Positions 38,701-49,367 of a DNA stretch of 64,000 nt are shown in pieces. Location: positions 5,518,001-5,582,000 of the forward strand of contig NC_072893.1 of the NCBI RefSeq assembly GCF_027943255.1, read 5' to 3'. Under the pieces are notes generated by a model, which saw only the letters and a program-made list of their open reading frames with translations, was not told the DNA's origin and made no database searches. Source of the DNA: Anastrepha obliqua. Its lineage: Eukaryota; Arthropoda; Insecta; Diptera; Tephritidae. Numbering within the stretch: the stretch's first letter is position 1; every line of letters starts with the position of its first letter. The translations under genes were made by a program, and so were the position numbers.

Positions 38701-41700
38701 TTGGCGTGCGTCTTGATGTTGTTCCACAAATGGAAGGACCTACAGTTTTAATCCGACCCTGAATGGCAATTGGTTTTTTATGAGGAGCTTTTTCATGTCA
38801 GAAATACACTCGGAGGTTTGTCATTGCCTGCTGTGAGATGTTACAAGCTATAAATCTCATGTCTATGAGTTTTTTTGATTCCAGAAATTAACAGCCGGTC
38901 CGAAATAAATTTTACAAAAATGTGCTCGGGTGTGAGTCGAATTTTACAGTTTCTTATTTGTTTTAAATGAATTTATATTTTTTGTAAAATCGCATTTGAA
39001 GAACCATCCAGATTAAAATGTTTATATATTGAACATGGTCTAGCATGGCTTCCGATATAAATTTTTGGAAGTCTATTCACATAATTGCTTTGGCTGCGGT
39101 AAAATAAAATTGCGTTTGTTTCATCCGATTGGTTTTAGACATTTCACTACTATTTTCTAGTCCTATCTTCTAACTTTATATTATATTTAACGAAATTTCG
39201 ACCGTTTTCCTTGTGCACCCTTGTGCATATCAGACATTTTTCTCAAGCTCTTGACGTGTTTACGAAGTCAAGTTATTTCTATAATTCTGCTGCATTTTGC
39301 TCTGCAGTGATTGTTTCATTCGATCCATTGCTTTGATACTTAAATATGCATACTTTATAATTATATTAATGGGAGGATAAAGTCAGTTTTCGTTTGAAAT
39401 ATGATCCTGAAGTAGCTTTTTGCGGACAAGGATTTTTTTTAACATATTTCTTGAATCCATTAAAGTTTCCGTAGCGCAAATAAATAATCAAATACAAAAG
39501 TTGAATTGATCTGTATAATAGTATTTTGTATATTTTGTGCTTTGGCTGTTTTTGTTTATTAGTTTTTACTGGCATGCTGCACGATACCTTTGTATTATTA
39601 CTCTTAATTTTGTGTTACATAATATATTTTTAACCGATTTCATAGTGGCAAATGCTTTACATTTCTATGCTAAACATATCAGATTAATGAGAATGAGAAT
39701 TATTTTTGTTCAAGTAAATTAAAACATTACCGTTAACTTCTAATTTTCAGAAGAGCTATTTTTTCTAAATAATTTTGCTTTGATGCCCAAATCAGGTTAC
39801 ATTATGTATATGTTGACATATTATATAATCTGCCACCGCACTGATTCGAACCAGGCTATATTACATCTTTTTTATGATGTGGGTTTCACTAGACAGGACT
39901 AGTATACTGGGGCGGCAGCCCTTGGTCGGGAAAAACCCGAGTCATTCCGGTACGTAGAACCGGCTACCATGGGAATGACCGCAGGGTGGTGTCCTTTCTC
40001 CCTTGCTGTTCAATTTCTACATCTCGAAGTTCCCCCAACCACCTGCGGGAGTTTCCTTGATCTCATACGCTGACGACTGCACGATCTTGGCGTCGGGCAA
40101 TGACATCGATGGCCTGTGTTCCAAAGTAAACAACTACCTCACCGACCTTTCTCGCTTTTTCACTGCGAGGAATCTCCAACTTTCCCCCACCAAGTCCACG
40201 GCGACCCTCTTTACCACCTGGACAAAGGAGGTCAAGCTGTCCCTGCGCACACAACCGCAACTGCCACTAAAGTCCAAAATCGCAACAAGGTCCTCAAATC
40301 GCTGGCCGGCAGCACTTGGGGCAAAGACAAAGAACTGTTGCTTTCGACATTTAAGGCAATTGGCCGGCCGGTTCTAAACTATGCTGCGCCTGGTCGCCTG
40401 GAACGAGTGATTCGCAGTGGACAAAGCTACAGACCTGTCAAAATACCGCCAGTCGGACAGCGACCGGGTGCCTCCTGATGTCACCCATCCAACACCTACA
40501 CAACGAGGCACAAATGCTCCCAGTAGCGGAGCACAACAAACTGCTCAGCAAGCAGTTCCTGCTGGGATGTTACCGCAGGTTCCACCCCTGCAGACACCTG
40601 CTTGAGCCTGAGCCGCCTCCCAGGCACGTCAGGAGACACGTCCTAGACACGCTGACGAAATCCAGGACAAAACTGACCGAAACCTACTGGACCGGACAGT
40701 ATTTAGACAGTCAATAAACGACATTCACCGGGAGACCGTCACCACCTTCATGAACTCCCGTCCTGTGAATGCCGTAATCGGAGTCCAACCACCACCCATC
40801 GCAGATGAAGAGCTCCAGCTTCCCCGTGAGACTCGTGTAACATTGGCACAATTACGTTCTGGATACTGTAGCAGGTTAAACTCCTACATATCCAGAATCG
40901 ACCCCGACATACCAAACACATGTCCGGCATGTGAAGGTACCCCGCACGACACTAACCACCTCTTCACATGCCCCCTCAAACCGACTCATCTAACCCCCCT
41001 CTCCCTCTGGACCCAACCTGTCGAAACAGCATGTTTCCTGGGCCTACCCTTAGATGATCTAGACGAAGACGACCGATGATATACTTACACTGACAGGGCT
41101 ACCTATGCTGTTAAAACAACAACAACAAAATTATTATCTATAGTCCGCTTGTTTGACGTCACTCTCAATTGTTTCGTTTCTTTAAAATAATGAGTTGAAT
41201 TGATCGACAACCATGGCAATAAACTGACGTGTTTCATTCCGTTTCAGTACGAATACTCTATTGAAAAGGTTTCTGTAACCGAATGAAATGAAATATTCTC
41301 GATTATTCTCAATTGGCTTTGAGGTAGTGGCAACGCACATGAATTTAATTTCATATTTTTTAAATCGAAAATGTGTTCAATAATTAACCACAGAAGTGGT
41401 TTCTTAAAGTAGCATTCCGGACAGCTCTTCTTCATTTAAAAATAGTTATTTATCCATATTAAACTTACTGTATACACATTTTGGTTTTCATGCTTGGTTT
41501 TCTCAAAGCTGCCACAAAGAATTGTTGGTTCCATCTGACACATTCCTTGGCATACCATTTCTCTCACTGTTCCACATTTTGTCGATTAATGCTTACAGAA
41601 ACACTTTCTCAACTAATCGAGCAATTTGGATCGAAATGATGTGACGTCATTGCGATCGACAATTTCGTCGATTTCTTACAAAACCGGGGCTACAGACCTG

Positions 41701-42942
41701 TTAAACTAAACCAACGGGGTTGCTCTACAATATACCTAGAATTTTTTTACGTTTCGTGCACCATCATATACATTTGAATCTCATGAGCGGTGTAGGGCAT
41801 ACATACACATATGTAAATGTACGTCTATTTGTAAATAATCGTGCATTAATTTAAATCTTTATTAAACCATTGAATACAAAGACCCTCTATCATACCTAGC
41901 TATTGATCATTAAGTCTTCATTAGAACACTATTTACTCACAAACAACATTTGCTGTATTTTTAATTTTTTCCAAATTAATATTTTTTCATATTGAAGCTG
42001 TGTATAAAGAAAAATAAAAAAGAGTGAGTAAAAATTGATTTAACTTCTTTTGCAGGCCACTCCGAATGCACCTTTCCAATTTAATGCAGGTACTGCGCCT
42101 GCCCCTAGCAATATATTTGCGTAAGTATAGCAGTGAAAATATTTTCAAAAAAGATTGTACTGAATTCGAGATTAATAGAAAAATATTAACTACTGCTCTA
42201 CAGGAAAGGAAGCGTTTGCACGGCAAAGAATATTCAATCATGCTATATAACATTCATCCACTTGCATTCACTAACTCTTTACTAATTTTGTTTTGTCCCG
42301 TGCATTTGAACTTAATTGAAAATAATTATGCCTTGACGTTTTGTTCATGCGTTCATTTGTGTACATTTTTGTCGGTTTGGCGGTGTGTAAATAATTTGAC
42401 ATTTCTTTGTTATGTTTCGTTTCTTTATATTTGCAAATTTACTTCGGAAAATGACAAGCCACGGCCCGTACGCAAGGAAAGTTGTTGCAAACATCATTTC
42501 AAAGATAAATTGGGAAACTACAGATTTTACTAATCCCATCGTTGTTGTGATGGTGTTGTGTACTAAACGGGTCACATAGTGTTTACAACAATATTCCTCA
42601 TGGCGGGGCTGCTTAAGTTGGTTAATTAATTAATTCTCAAACTATTAATTTTGAATAATTCGTAGTAAAAAGCGATCATTTTTTGTCCATAAAAACACAA
42701 TCGACATCCACGAGAGTATCATAAATACTGAATGGTGTTCGACAAACACAATTTTACACGAAGCTGAATTCCTTGAGCAGAAGTTGAATACTTACTTTTG
42801 TAGACTGGAAATGCATTTATCAAAACCAAATAATTTTTATTCCCAAATCTGTAGACCAACTCCTTCAGCGCCCAACGCGCCGGGCGCCATGCAGGCTCGA
42901 CGAAAGATCCGTCAACCGACAAGACGTCTCACACCACGGTAG
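29763..42942 (+). CDS. Nup153: Nucleoporin Nup153
   Basis: A nuclear-basket nucleoporin that contributes FG repeats for transport and binds Ran, lamins and chromatin. Eight exons join in phase to give 1936 residues: 29763-29891, 30098-30499, 30561-30853, 31240-35896, 35955-36059, 36532-36603, 42056-42120 and 42855-42942. Near the N-terminus RVSSIIPTSFSKWFSP matches the Nup153 pore-targeting region. Four RanBP2-type zinc fingers start with Cys at about residues 975, 1034, 1087 and 1163 (pattern W-x-C-x2-C-x3-N-x6-C-x2-C). From about 1190 to the end lie many FG, FxFG and FGS repeats in Ser/Thr/Ala-rich linkers. The C-terminus RRKIRQPTRRLTPR parallels the basic tail of vertebrate Nup153. Exon 4 alone is 4.66 kb. 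Intron 6 is 5.45 kb and packed with repeats. Long antisense open frames over the FG region are shadows of its composition. Confidence 0.95.
37147..37474. mobile_element. Chimeric repeat: reversed short retroposon joined to a LINE 3' end
   Basis: The left part (gttgttgttgttgtggcagc ... cttggtcggatattcccgta ... ccgactgtcgagcgaacg) is the short CAA-tailed retroposon in reverse. From about 37290 plus-strand LINE 3' sequence follows (cccagcctttgccacattg, gagctagacgaagacgtcc, acactgacaggccaaag), ending tactgctacaacaacaac. The two ends are therefore inverted relative to one another. The LINE part matches the end of the copy at 39979-41127. Confidence 0.6.
37740..37835 (+). repeat. SINE fragment
   Basis: gccaagaaaaagcttctcat, aaaaaccacctgcc and a tatgtacacgccagctgta end are a short, eroded part of the SINE body. 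Confidence 0.45.
38040..38290 (-). pseudogene. Tc1-type transposase C-terminal remnant
   Basis: Minus-strand frames give KQVTEWFQMNNIKVM followed, after a frame change, by PDLNSMENLQRE. These correspond to the Tc1 segment with the conserved W-P-x-x-S-P-D-L-N-P-x-E-N-L-W motif. Stops and frameshifts are present. Confidence 0.65.
38698..38830 (-). repeat. SINE fragment
   Basis: gtgcgtcttgatgttgttcc, acaaatggaaggaccta, tgaggagctttttcatg and agaaatacactcggaggttt match the SINE body in reverse. The tRNA-like head is missing. Confidence 0.65.
39979..41127 (+). pseudogene. Jockey-like LINE reverse transcriptase, 5'-truncated and frameshifted
   Basis: The reverse-transcriptase palm is clear: PQGGVLSPLLFNFYISKFPQ, then SYADDCTILASG with the catalytic Asp-Asp, then LSRFFTARNLQLSPTKS. 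After frame changes the thumb and C-terminal region continue in the other two frames, ending in a zinc-knuckle-like Cys-x2-Cys...His...Cys block at about 40920-40975 (CPACEGTPHDTNHLFTCPL). The element ends ctgttaaaacaacaacaaca. Everything before the palm is missing; the junction (39905-39975) holds part of the short retroposon in reverse. Confidence 0.85.
41131..41695. mobile_element. Non-autonomous terminal-inverted-repeat element (copy 1)
   Basis: A diverged relative of the element at 56208-56922. Both share gacgtcactctca near the left end, ttgaattgatcgaca, tcagtacgaatactc, cagaaacactttctc, aatcgagcaatttggatcg and cgacaatttcgtcgatttct near the right end. The ends are imperfectly inverted (tagtccgcttgttt; right end as complement gtagccccggttttgt). 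No coding capacity. Confidence 0.6.
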
Positions 42943-43868
42943 AGCAATTTACAACCGCGGACGCCTCTAAAGGCGTGGACCAACAACAAAAACAACTGAC
43001 GGGACAACTACGATGGTCAAGACAGAGGAACATCCAAGACAGCAATAACAGCAATAGCATCATTTCTGCAAACGCGCAGAACGACGAGTGTAACGCAGCA
43101 AAACCAATCTATACCGATTGTAGTGGAAACAGCAGCATCACTAACAGCAGAAGCAATAATAATAAAGCATCAAGAAAATCACTTATAAATAGCGTAGAAA
43201 TGGTTGGCGGTGACAGAGCCAAATGTGGCATTACCAGGGCCATAAAACCCCAAATGACACTAAACAAATACAAATACATTCGAATGCCTCACAGCAACTC
43301 CACTCAAAATTCCTGCAATATTGTATCAGTTACTGGGACAAGCAGTACGATTACAGGGAAATCCGACAATTTGTGTAAAAACCGAAGTTTGAGTGATCAG
43401 ATATTTGGAACGCGGTCAGTGAAGCGGAGCATTCGCGTACAATCGAAGTTTAATCTAAGCAAAGTGGAATGTGGAGAGCCCCAAACTTTATTCGTCAAAA
43501 CGCAGTCTCTACTCACTCCGAACCAATATCGTAAAGTGAATTTTAAAAGTGTTGAATCAGCAGCAAGTTCAATCGCTTCAGCAACTCCAACGGAAAAGTC
43601 AGGTAGTACGTTGCAGTTGGTCTCGCTGTCGCCGTCAGAAGTGACCAATCAGTATCGTTTAATGCGTTGCAAGCTAGATAACTCGAAGCTGAATACGTTG
43701 TATAGTAAGTCAGTAGAATCCTTGCCAAAGGAAAGTGAACGAACAAAAATTGATCGGAAGGCGTGTAACTCGTTTGTTATTACCAACACCAATAGGGCTC
43801 CTATTGCGACAGATGCTATTGAAAAATTTCCCAGTTCTGCGGCTGCCAGAGCTGTGCTGCACGAATGA
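42855..43868 (+). CDS. Long open frame overlapping the last Nup153 exon (possible alternative C-terminus or separate gene)
   Basis: From the acceptor of Nup153 exon 8 a different frame stays open for 338 codons to TGA at 43868. Nup153 exons 4, 5 and 6 all end in phase 0. Splicing any of them to 42855 while skipping the 65-nt exon 7 would read this frame and replace the basic Nup153 tail with 337 residues. The first in-frame ATG is at 43200, giving a 222-residue alternative. The protein is Ser/Asn-rich and basic, without FG repeats. Four similar short motifs recur: NKYKYIRM, QSKFNLSKV, NQYRKVNF and NQYRLMRC. They vaguely recall repeats in ZC3H3-type proteins, but no zinc fingers follow. Base composition is visibly richer in G+C than the flanks. 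Function unknown. Confidence 0.5.
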   Translation, partial: TNSFSAQRAGRHAGSTKDPSTDKTSHTTVEQFTTADASKGVDQQQKQLTGQLRWSRQRNIQDSNNSNSIISANAQNDECNAAKPIYTDCSGNSSITNSRSNNNKASRKSLINSVEMVGGDRAKCGITRAIKPQMTLNKYKYIRMPHSNSTQNSCNIVSVTGTSSTITGKSDNLCKNRSLSDQIFGTRSVKRSIRVQSKFNLSKVECGEPQTLFVKTQSLLTPNQYRKVNFKSVESAASSIASATPTEKSGSTLQLVSLSPSEVTNQYRLMRCKLDNSKLNTLYSKSVESLPKESERTKIDRKACNSFVITNTNRAPIATDAIEKFPSSAAARAVLHE

Positions 43869-45709
43869 ATGATGCGAGCACGGATGCGAAGCTATATTGC
43901 TACGGGCATTAGAATAACAACTTTTAAAATGCGAGTATATGACAGAATTAAACGTGACAGGTTCTATTATTATTGATTTCTAAGGGTTAATTTAACCAAT
44001 TTAGTATTTTTAAGAAATCTACTATTGTATAAAAAAAGAATTAACAAACAGAAAAACAAAAGATTAACAGTTAATAACCAGGATATAATAGGTAAAAGAA
44101 GAAATATAGAATATAAAGAACATCAAAATTGAGAAAAAATGAATTTTGCAACATAAAAAACAAGAAATGTAAAATGAACACACATACATAAATGGTAAAA
44201 CTATTGTACTATTACTGTATAACTAGTAAGAACGAAAGGGGAAGAGGGAGGGAGGGGGAGGGGAGGGGAGGGGTCTAATCCGCGAAGGAGGTTGGAACTA
44301 AATACGTTTTGCGTGGAACGGGGAGCAATACGTTAAATTCGGTTTGCGAGATTTTATACATCCGTTTTGATAATATCGTCTGTTAAGTCACTATCTTCGC
44401 AAAGTATAATGAAAGCGACTACATCTCAATTCTTGTGCTTATGTTAATCTTTATTTGATCAAAAATAATATGTAAAGTGCGCAGCAGGGAAATTGGCGTT
44501 ATTACAATAAAGGATATGGTTGCTTACCGACCTGCAATTAAAATTTTAAATATTGCTTTTAACGCCTATTTACATATATTATATTTTGTTATTTTTATAA
44601 GAAAAATATTCGTTTCAACTTGAAGTGTGTTAACATAAAATTATAAATCGTAGTCTAATTGAAATATTTGAAGTTTGTTTTGTAATAGGTTAAAAATCAA
44701 CTTTAACCCGGAAAACGTTAAAATTTCACAATTACACAATAAATTAATGTACATACATATAAGCAAATTGATTACATCGGCTTTATTTTTGTTCACATTG
44801 CGCTTGTGAAACATTAAGGGGAACTTTCAGGCATACATCTCAAAACTTTAATTAATATCCAATAATTTGTATTACTGCAACAAATACCGTTACAAATAAG
44901 TGTTTTTTGTACGGCTCCTGGTTTAAGTTGAAAATTATATCACTAAGAGATATTTTATCATGTTCGCAATTCAGCGTTCAAAACTTCTGGTATTGTTGAA
45001 TGCCATAGCTTGGTAATTATAAAAATGTTTCAGAACCAATTTTTCGTATATATGCTTATGTATGGCGGTTTAAAATCTAGTGTTGTGTTGCTGAGTCAGC
45101 ATCCATCGAAGGAAGGATGACTTAAGGAATAGAAAAATAGTTGCGTTAATTTCCATTTTTTTCTAATCTCTGATTTCATTGATGAATATGTGGGCATGAC
45201 TACGAAATGTGTATTTTACAGGAACTAATAATGAAGATTAATGAACGTTTCGCATATTAAGGATAACTAAAATCAAGGGAGTGTACCACATAATATGTGA
45301 ATAATAAAAAAGTCGTCCTTCATATATATTCACAATATGCTTTCATCTACATGTAAATATGATTGCAAAATAAAATTATAAACAAATTACACTATGAAAC
45401 ATGCTGGTATCTGCTCTAAAATGTGCGCAAATGGAGGGAGAGTTAAAACGAATGTGTACAGAATTACATAAATAAAGAATTTAGACAAATCTCATTTGGT
45501 TGTTTTTCTTTTTTTTTAATTTTTTTAGAAAATTTTGTGCGTTTTCTAAAACGTATGTATACAATGTAAAAGATAAATACCGTATCTATAAATTGCATCA
45601 GTAAAACATTGATAAATTGTAAAGTTATGTTTTGCAGCCCTGTTGACGTTTTGGAACATTTTATTTACTTTGAATATTAAAAATTAAATATTACATACAT
45701 AAAATTATC
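43869..45709. other. Spacer after the Nup153 region, probably 3' UTR then intergenic
   Basis: AT-rich with several aataaa motifs (for example about 44739 and 45472). It contains the G-rich tract at 44238-44273. No exon or recognised repeat. Confidence 0.45.
44238..44273 (+). repeat. G-rich purine tract, potential G-quadruplex
   Basis: A run of GGG and GGGG blocks separated by one to three purines (for example gggagggaggggga), with well over four G-triplets, in a strongly AT-rich setting. On the plus strand, in what may be the 3' UTR of Nup153 or of the overlapping frame, it meets the usual sequence rule for a G-quadruplex. Confidence 0.7.
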
Positions 45710-46826
45710 TTAGAATGATAAAACAATTTCATTAAAAATTACCTTTTTTCGTTTTCCGCTATTATTTCCTTTGTACATGTACACACATTGCATCAGCTTT
45801 TTTAATGATGTCTTGGTTCCTCTTTGTTGCGTATTGAGAACATCAAAGATACTTTTAGGAACACGATCATCGTCAAAGATTTCAGGGTTGCGTTTAGGAA
45901 CGTGGAACTTTGTTCGAATACAAAGCAACAGGCGTTTTGGAAAACGTCCTATTTTCAAGTGAAGATATGAATTAAATTAGACTTTTAGATTCTAGATTTA
46001 TCACTTCTTTTAATAAACGCATTACGACTAGTGGAATTATGAAAGCTTTGCTATTCGACAATAATGTGGCAGGTGGCAATACCTTAATACAATGTTGCAT
46101 TTTTATCTGTGAAAATAAAAGATTTAACAATTGAGGTCTTCACACATCGTAAAAAATGAGTTCCAAATGTTCTCGTAAAAGTTTTGTAACCAAAATATCT
46201 GTGGTGCTGTTGCATGCCAAAGAAAATTGATAATTGAAACATGGCAGAGTTTCATTACGGTAACACCGATTAGAAATTCATTTTTAGTTTTCTGGAGACG
46301 TTTTCAAAACTATAAATTTAATTGAACACAACTAGGTGAGGCTTAAATTTATTAAATATAATTTTGAATTATATTAAACAGTGGTAATTCTTCAAAAGGA
46401 TGCATTCTCTCTAATGCATAGGGATCTATCGAACATAATTTTTTCGCGAAGACCTTGCTTTTATATTATACTCTTCGATTTCAACACATTCTATCGGACG
46501 AGTTCTCACTCAATTTTTGATAAATGTTGGCGTGAACATTTTGAAACCCATTTTACAAAGAACTGTAAAAGCATGAAAAAGTATTATATTTTTATGTATG
46601 AAGATACTCTGATAGTATTTGTGTTTGTGTGTTGAATAATACATATAAATAATAAAATAACACTCAAGTAAACTTTCTATATCCACATGCATCATGTGCA
46701 TTAAAATTTATTTAAACCATATGCGATAGGAATGAACCCAACGTAGAAAGATTCTTTGAAATGCAACACTTCCAGTAATGATTGTTTGTATGTATCGCGC
46801 GTGAGGAGCATTGACTCATTCGCCAT
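45710..46826 (-). CDS. Candidate five-exon gene of unknown function, divergent from CCT2
   Basis: Hand-built model on the minus strand: 46826-46743, 46562-46510, 46206-46146, 46106-46005 and 45907-45710, all phases consistent, 165 residues. It begins MANESMLLTRDTYKQSLLEV. Internal pieces include TDILVTKLLREHLELIFYD, MQHCIKVLPPATLLS, IIPLVVMRLLKE and HVPKRNPEIFDDDRVPKSI, ending basic (NNSGKRKK) then VIFNEIVLSF. These read like real protein, with amphipathic helices and no low complexity. The weakest junctions are the exon 1 donor (TAC|gttggg) and the exon 5 acceptor. An alternative acceptor at aaaatag|GA (45947) would keep FPKRLLLCIRTK but needs a 34-nt intron. A further donor (AAG|gtaatt, 45743) could extend the gene leftward. 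I do not recognise the family. Confidence 0.5.
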
Positions 46827-46890
46827 TTTTATTTTTTCCATTTGTCTTTTTTGGGTGTTGCTGCAGACGGAAACTTTAAAAGTCGCAAAA
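46827..46890. promoter_or_regulatory. Very short divergent region between the unknown gene and CCT2
   Basis: Only 64 bp separate the two start codons. The sequence is T-rich (tatttttttccatttgtctttttt), followed by gggtgttgctgcagacgg. If both genes are real, their transcripts must start within each other's 5' region or overlap. No TATA box visible. Confidence 0.4.
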
Positions 46891-49367
46891 ATGGTGAGAA
46901 TAGGCTTAAATATTATGAAAAGTTAATTAAAAACTTTCTTTTATGGTGTTGAGAATAAATGTGTGCTAAAGTTATTATATTCTGTTAGAGCGCTTTAGAG
47001 AAAAACCTTGTAAATAATGCCGGGTGTTTCCCTAGCAGACGCATCGCTGGAGATCTAAAACATGAGGCCTATCATTTAACGTACTCTATGAATCCACGTG
47101 CAGATTGTATTGACCATATGTCATGGTCGTGTTAATAAAAACCTTAAAAATATAATTATTGTCATTGTTTTGAAATAACGTAATAATTGGTAATTAGGAA
47201 ACTTCTGGAAATATATGTAAATTTTGTTGAAGTTGTGAACTGGAAGAGTTACGCGACGTGAGGGAAAAACAATTATACTTAATAGGTTTTCATAAACTTT
47301 GTATTAAAATAAAGATACCGATTTTCTCGTTAATTATTTGCTTTTTACCAATCCAACCTTAAAAAAAAGTAAGGTTATCTTGAAATTTTACTATTCTATA
47401 TCGACAAAATATTTCGCAGGCAATTCTATAATTACGAAATATTTATTTGCAGGAAATGTCATTAAATCCTGTGCGTGTCTTGAAGAGCGAGGCTCAAGAG
47501 GAGAAAGCGGAAATGGCCCGCTTGTCATCTTTTATTGGTGCTATTGCTATTGGTGATCTCGTGAAGAGCACTTTGGGACCTAAAGGTATGGACAAAATCC
47601 TAGTAGCTCATGGTCGCAATGCTGGTCAGGTTGAGGTCACAAATGATGGCGCCACCATATTACGTGCAGTTGGTGTAGATAATCCTGCGGCGAAAATATT
47701 GGTGGACATGTCACGTGTACAAGATGAAGAAGTTGGAGATGGAACTACTTCAGTGACAGTACTTGCAGCGGAACTTTTACGTGAAGCTGAGAAACTGGTC
47801 GAACAAAAACTTCACCCACAAATTATTATCGCTGGCTGGCGTTTGGCTACTCAAGTGGCACGTGAAGCACTTATAGAAGCTTCCCAAGATAACTCTGCAA
47901 ATGATGAGAAGTTTAAAGAAGATTTAATGAACATTGCCAGAACAACATTATCATCAAAAATTTTGCATCAACACAAAGAGTTTTTTGCAAAATTGGCTGT
48001 GGATGCTGTTTTGCGACTTAAAGGCTCTGGAGAATTGCATGCAATACAAATAATAAAAAAGAGGGGAGGTACATTAGATGACTCATTTTTAGATGACGGA
48101 TTCCTCTTAGACAAAAAGCCAGGGGTGCATCAACCTCAGCGGGTAAGTTTTACTTTTATATGTATTAGAATAATTTTCAAAGTTATTAAAAATATGTTTT
48201 GTATCAACGCGTCGAGATGGTTGTGAATTATGTAGCATAAGTAAGCCATATCACAGCCATTTTGACGAGTTTGATGCTGAAACAATACCATCAATTATAT
48301 GTAAGACTCGTACAATTACATGACTCCATGAATGTCCCGTAACACTTTTTATTACGTTTGAATTAATAAATAATTTATTGGTTGAAACTCTCAGATTGAA
48401 AAAGCGAAAATTCTCATTGCGAATACACCTATGGACACAGACAAAATCAAAGTGTTCGGAAGTACGATCAAAGTTGATTCCTTAGCAAAGATAGCGGATC
48501 TTGAACTAGCTGAGAAGGAAAAAATGAAAGATAAGGTACAGAAGATCCTTAACCACAATTGTAACGTGTTCATCAATCGCCAACTCATTTACAATTACCC
48601 GGAGCAATTGTTCGCGGACGCAGGCGTTATGGCAATTGAACATGCAGACTTCGATGGAATCGAACGGTTAGCGTTAGTTACAGGTGGTGAAATTGTTTCG
48701 ACTTTTGAAAATCCAGCGCTGGTCAAATTGGGCGAATGTGATCTTATCGAGCAGGTAATGATCGGTGAGGACACACTTTTACGATTCAGCGGTGTAAAAT
48801 TGGGCGAAGCCTGTACAGTTGTGATACGTGGTGCAACACAGCAAATCATAGATGAAGCTGATCGTTCGTTGCACGATGCACTATGCGTGTTGGCCGCTAC
48901 TGTTAAGGAATCCCGTATTGTTTATGGGGGCGGTTGTTCTGAAGCGCTTATGGCCAATGCTGTGCTAAAAAAAGCAGGTGAAACCGCAGGCAAAGAAGCG
49001 ATCGCAATGGAAGCATTTGCCAGTAAGTTAATATTAACGCCTTTATAGCTTCCGTCGTATTAATACTATATACTTTGCAGGGGCTTTACTGGCATTGCCT
49101 ACAGCCATAGCCGACAATGCTGGCTATGATTCAGCACAGCTAGTGTCGGAGTTACGTGCGGCGCACGCGCAGGGTAAATCTAGTATTGGTTTAGACATGG
49201 AAAAGGGCAAAGTGGGCGATATGAAGGAACTCGGAATCACGGAATCATTTGCTGTTAAACGCCAGGTATTGATGTCTGCTTCAGAGGCCGCCGAGATGAT
49301 ACTACGTGTTGATGATATCATAAAATGTGCACCAAGACGCCGTGTACCTGACCGTGGTTATTGCTAG
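46891..49367 (+). CDS. CCT2: T-complex protein 1 subunit beta (CCT2)
   Basis: A subunit of the cytosolic TRiC/CCT chaperonin that folds actin, tubulin and other proteins in an ATP-driven double ring. Four exons, 46891-46893, 47453-48142, 48395-49022 and 49081-49367, give 535 residues, equal to the human protein. Exon 1 codes only the initiator Met. ATP-site motifs are [24 protein letters not shown] and GDGTTS (residues 96-101). The apical region includes [14 protein letters not shown] and [20 protein letters not shown]. The C-terminal equatorial part has [21 protein letters not shown] and [13 protein letters not shown], ending [10 protein letters not shown]. An internal Met (47456) would also serve as a start if exon 1 were not translated. 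Confidence 0.97.

Larger units (their letters stand above)
36604..42055 (+). other. Nup153 intron 6, expanded by insertions
   Basis: It lies between donor GAG|gtaaag and acceptor tcttttgcag|GCC. It holds a chimeric repeat (37147-37474), SINE fragments (37740, 38698), a Tc1 remnant (38040-38290), a LINE fragment (39979-41127) and a terminal-inverted-repeat element (41131-41695). Every other Nup153 intron is under 0.8 kb. Unlisted parts showed no gene. Confidence 0.8.

Noticed and set aside
42066..42533. 155-codon frame overlapping Nup153 exon 7
   Set aside because: It crosses the exon 7 donor into the intron and overlaps a real exon in another frame. The sequence has no family features.
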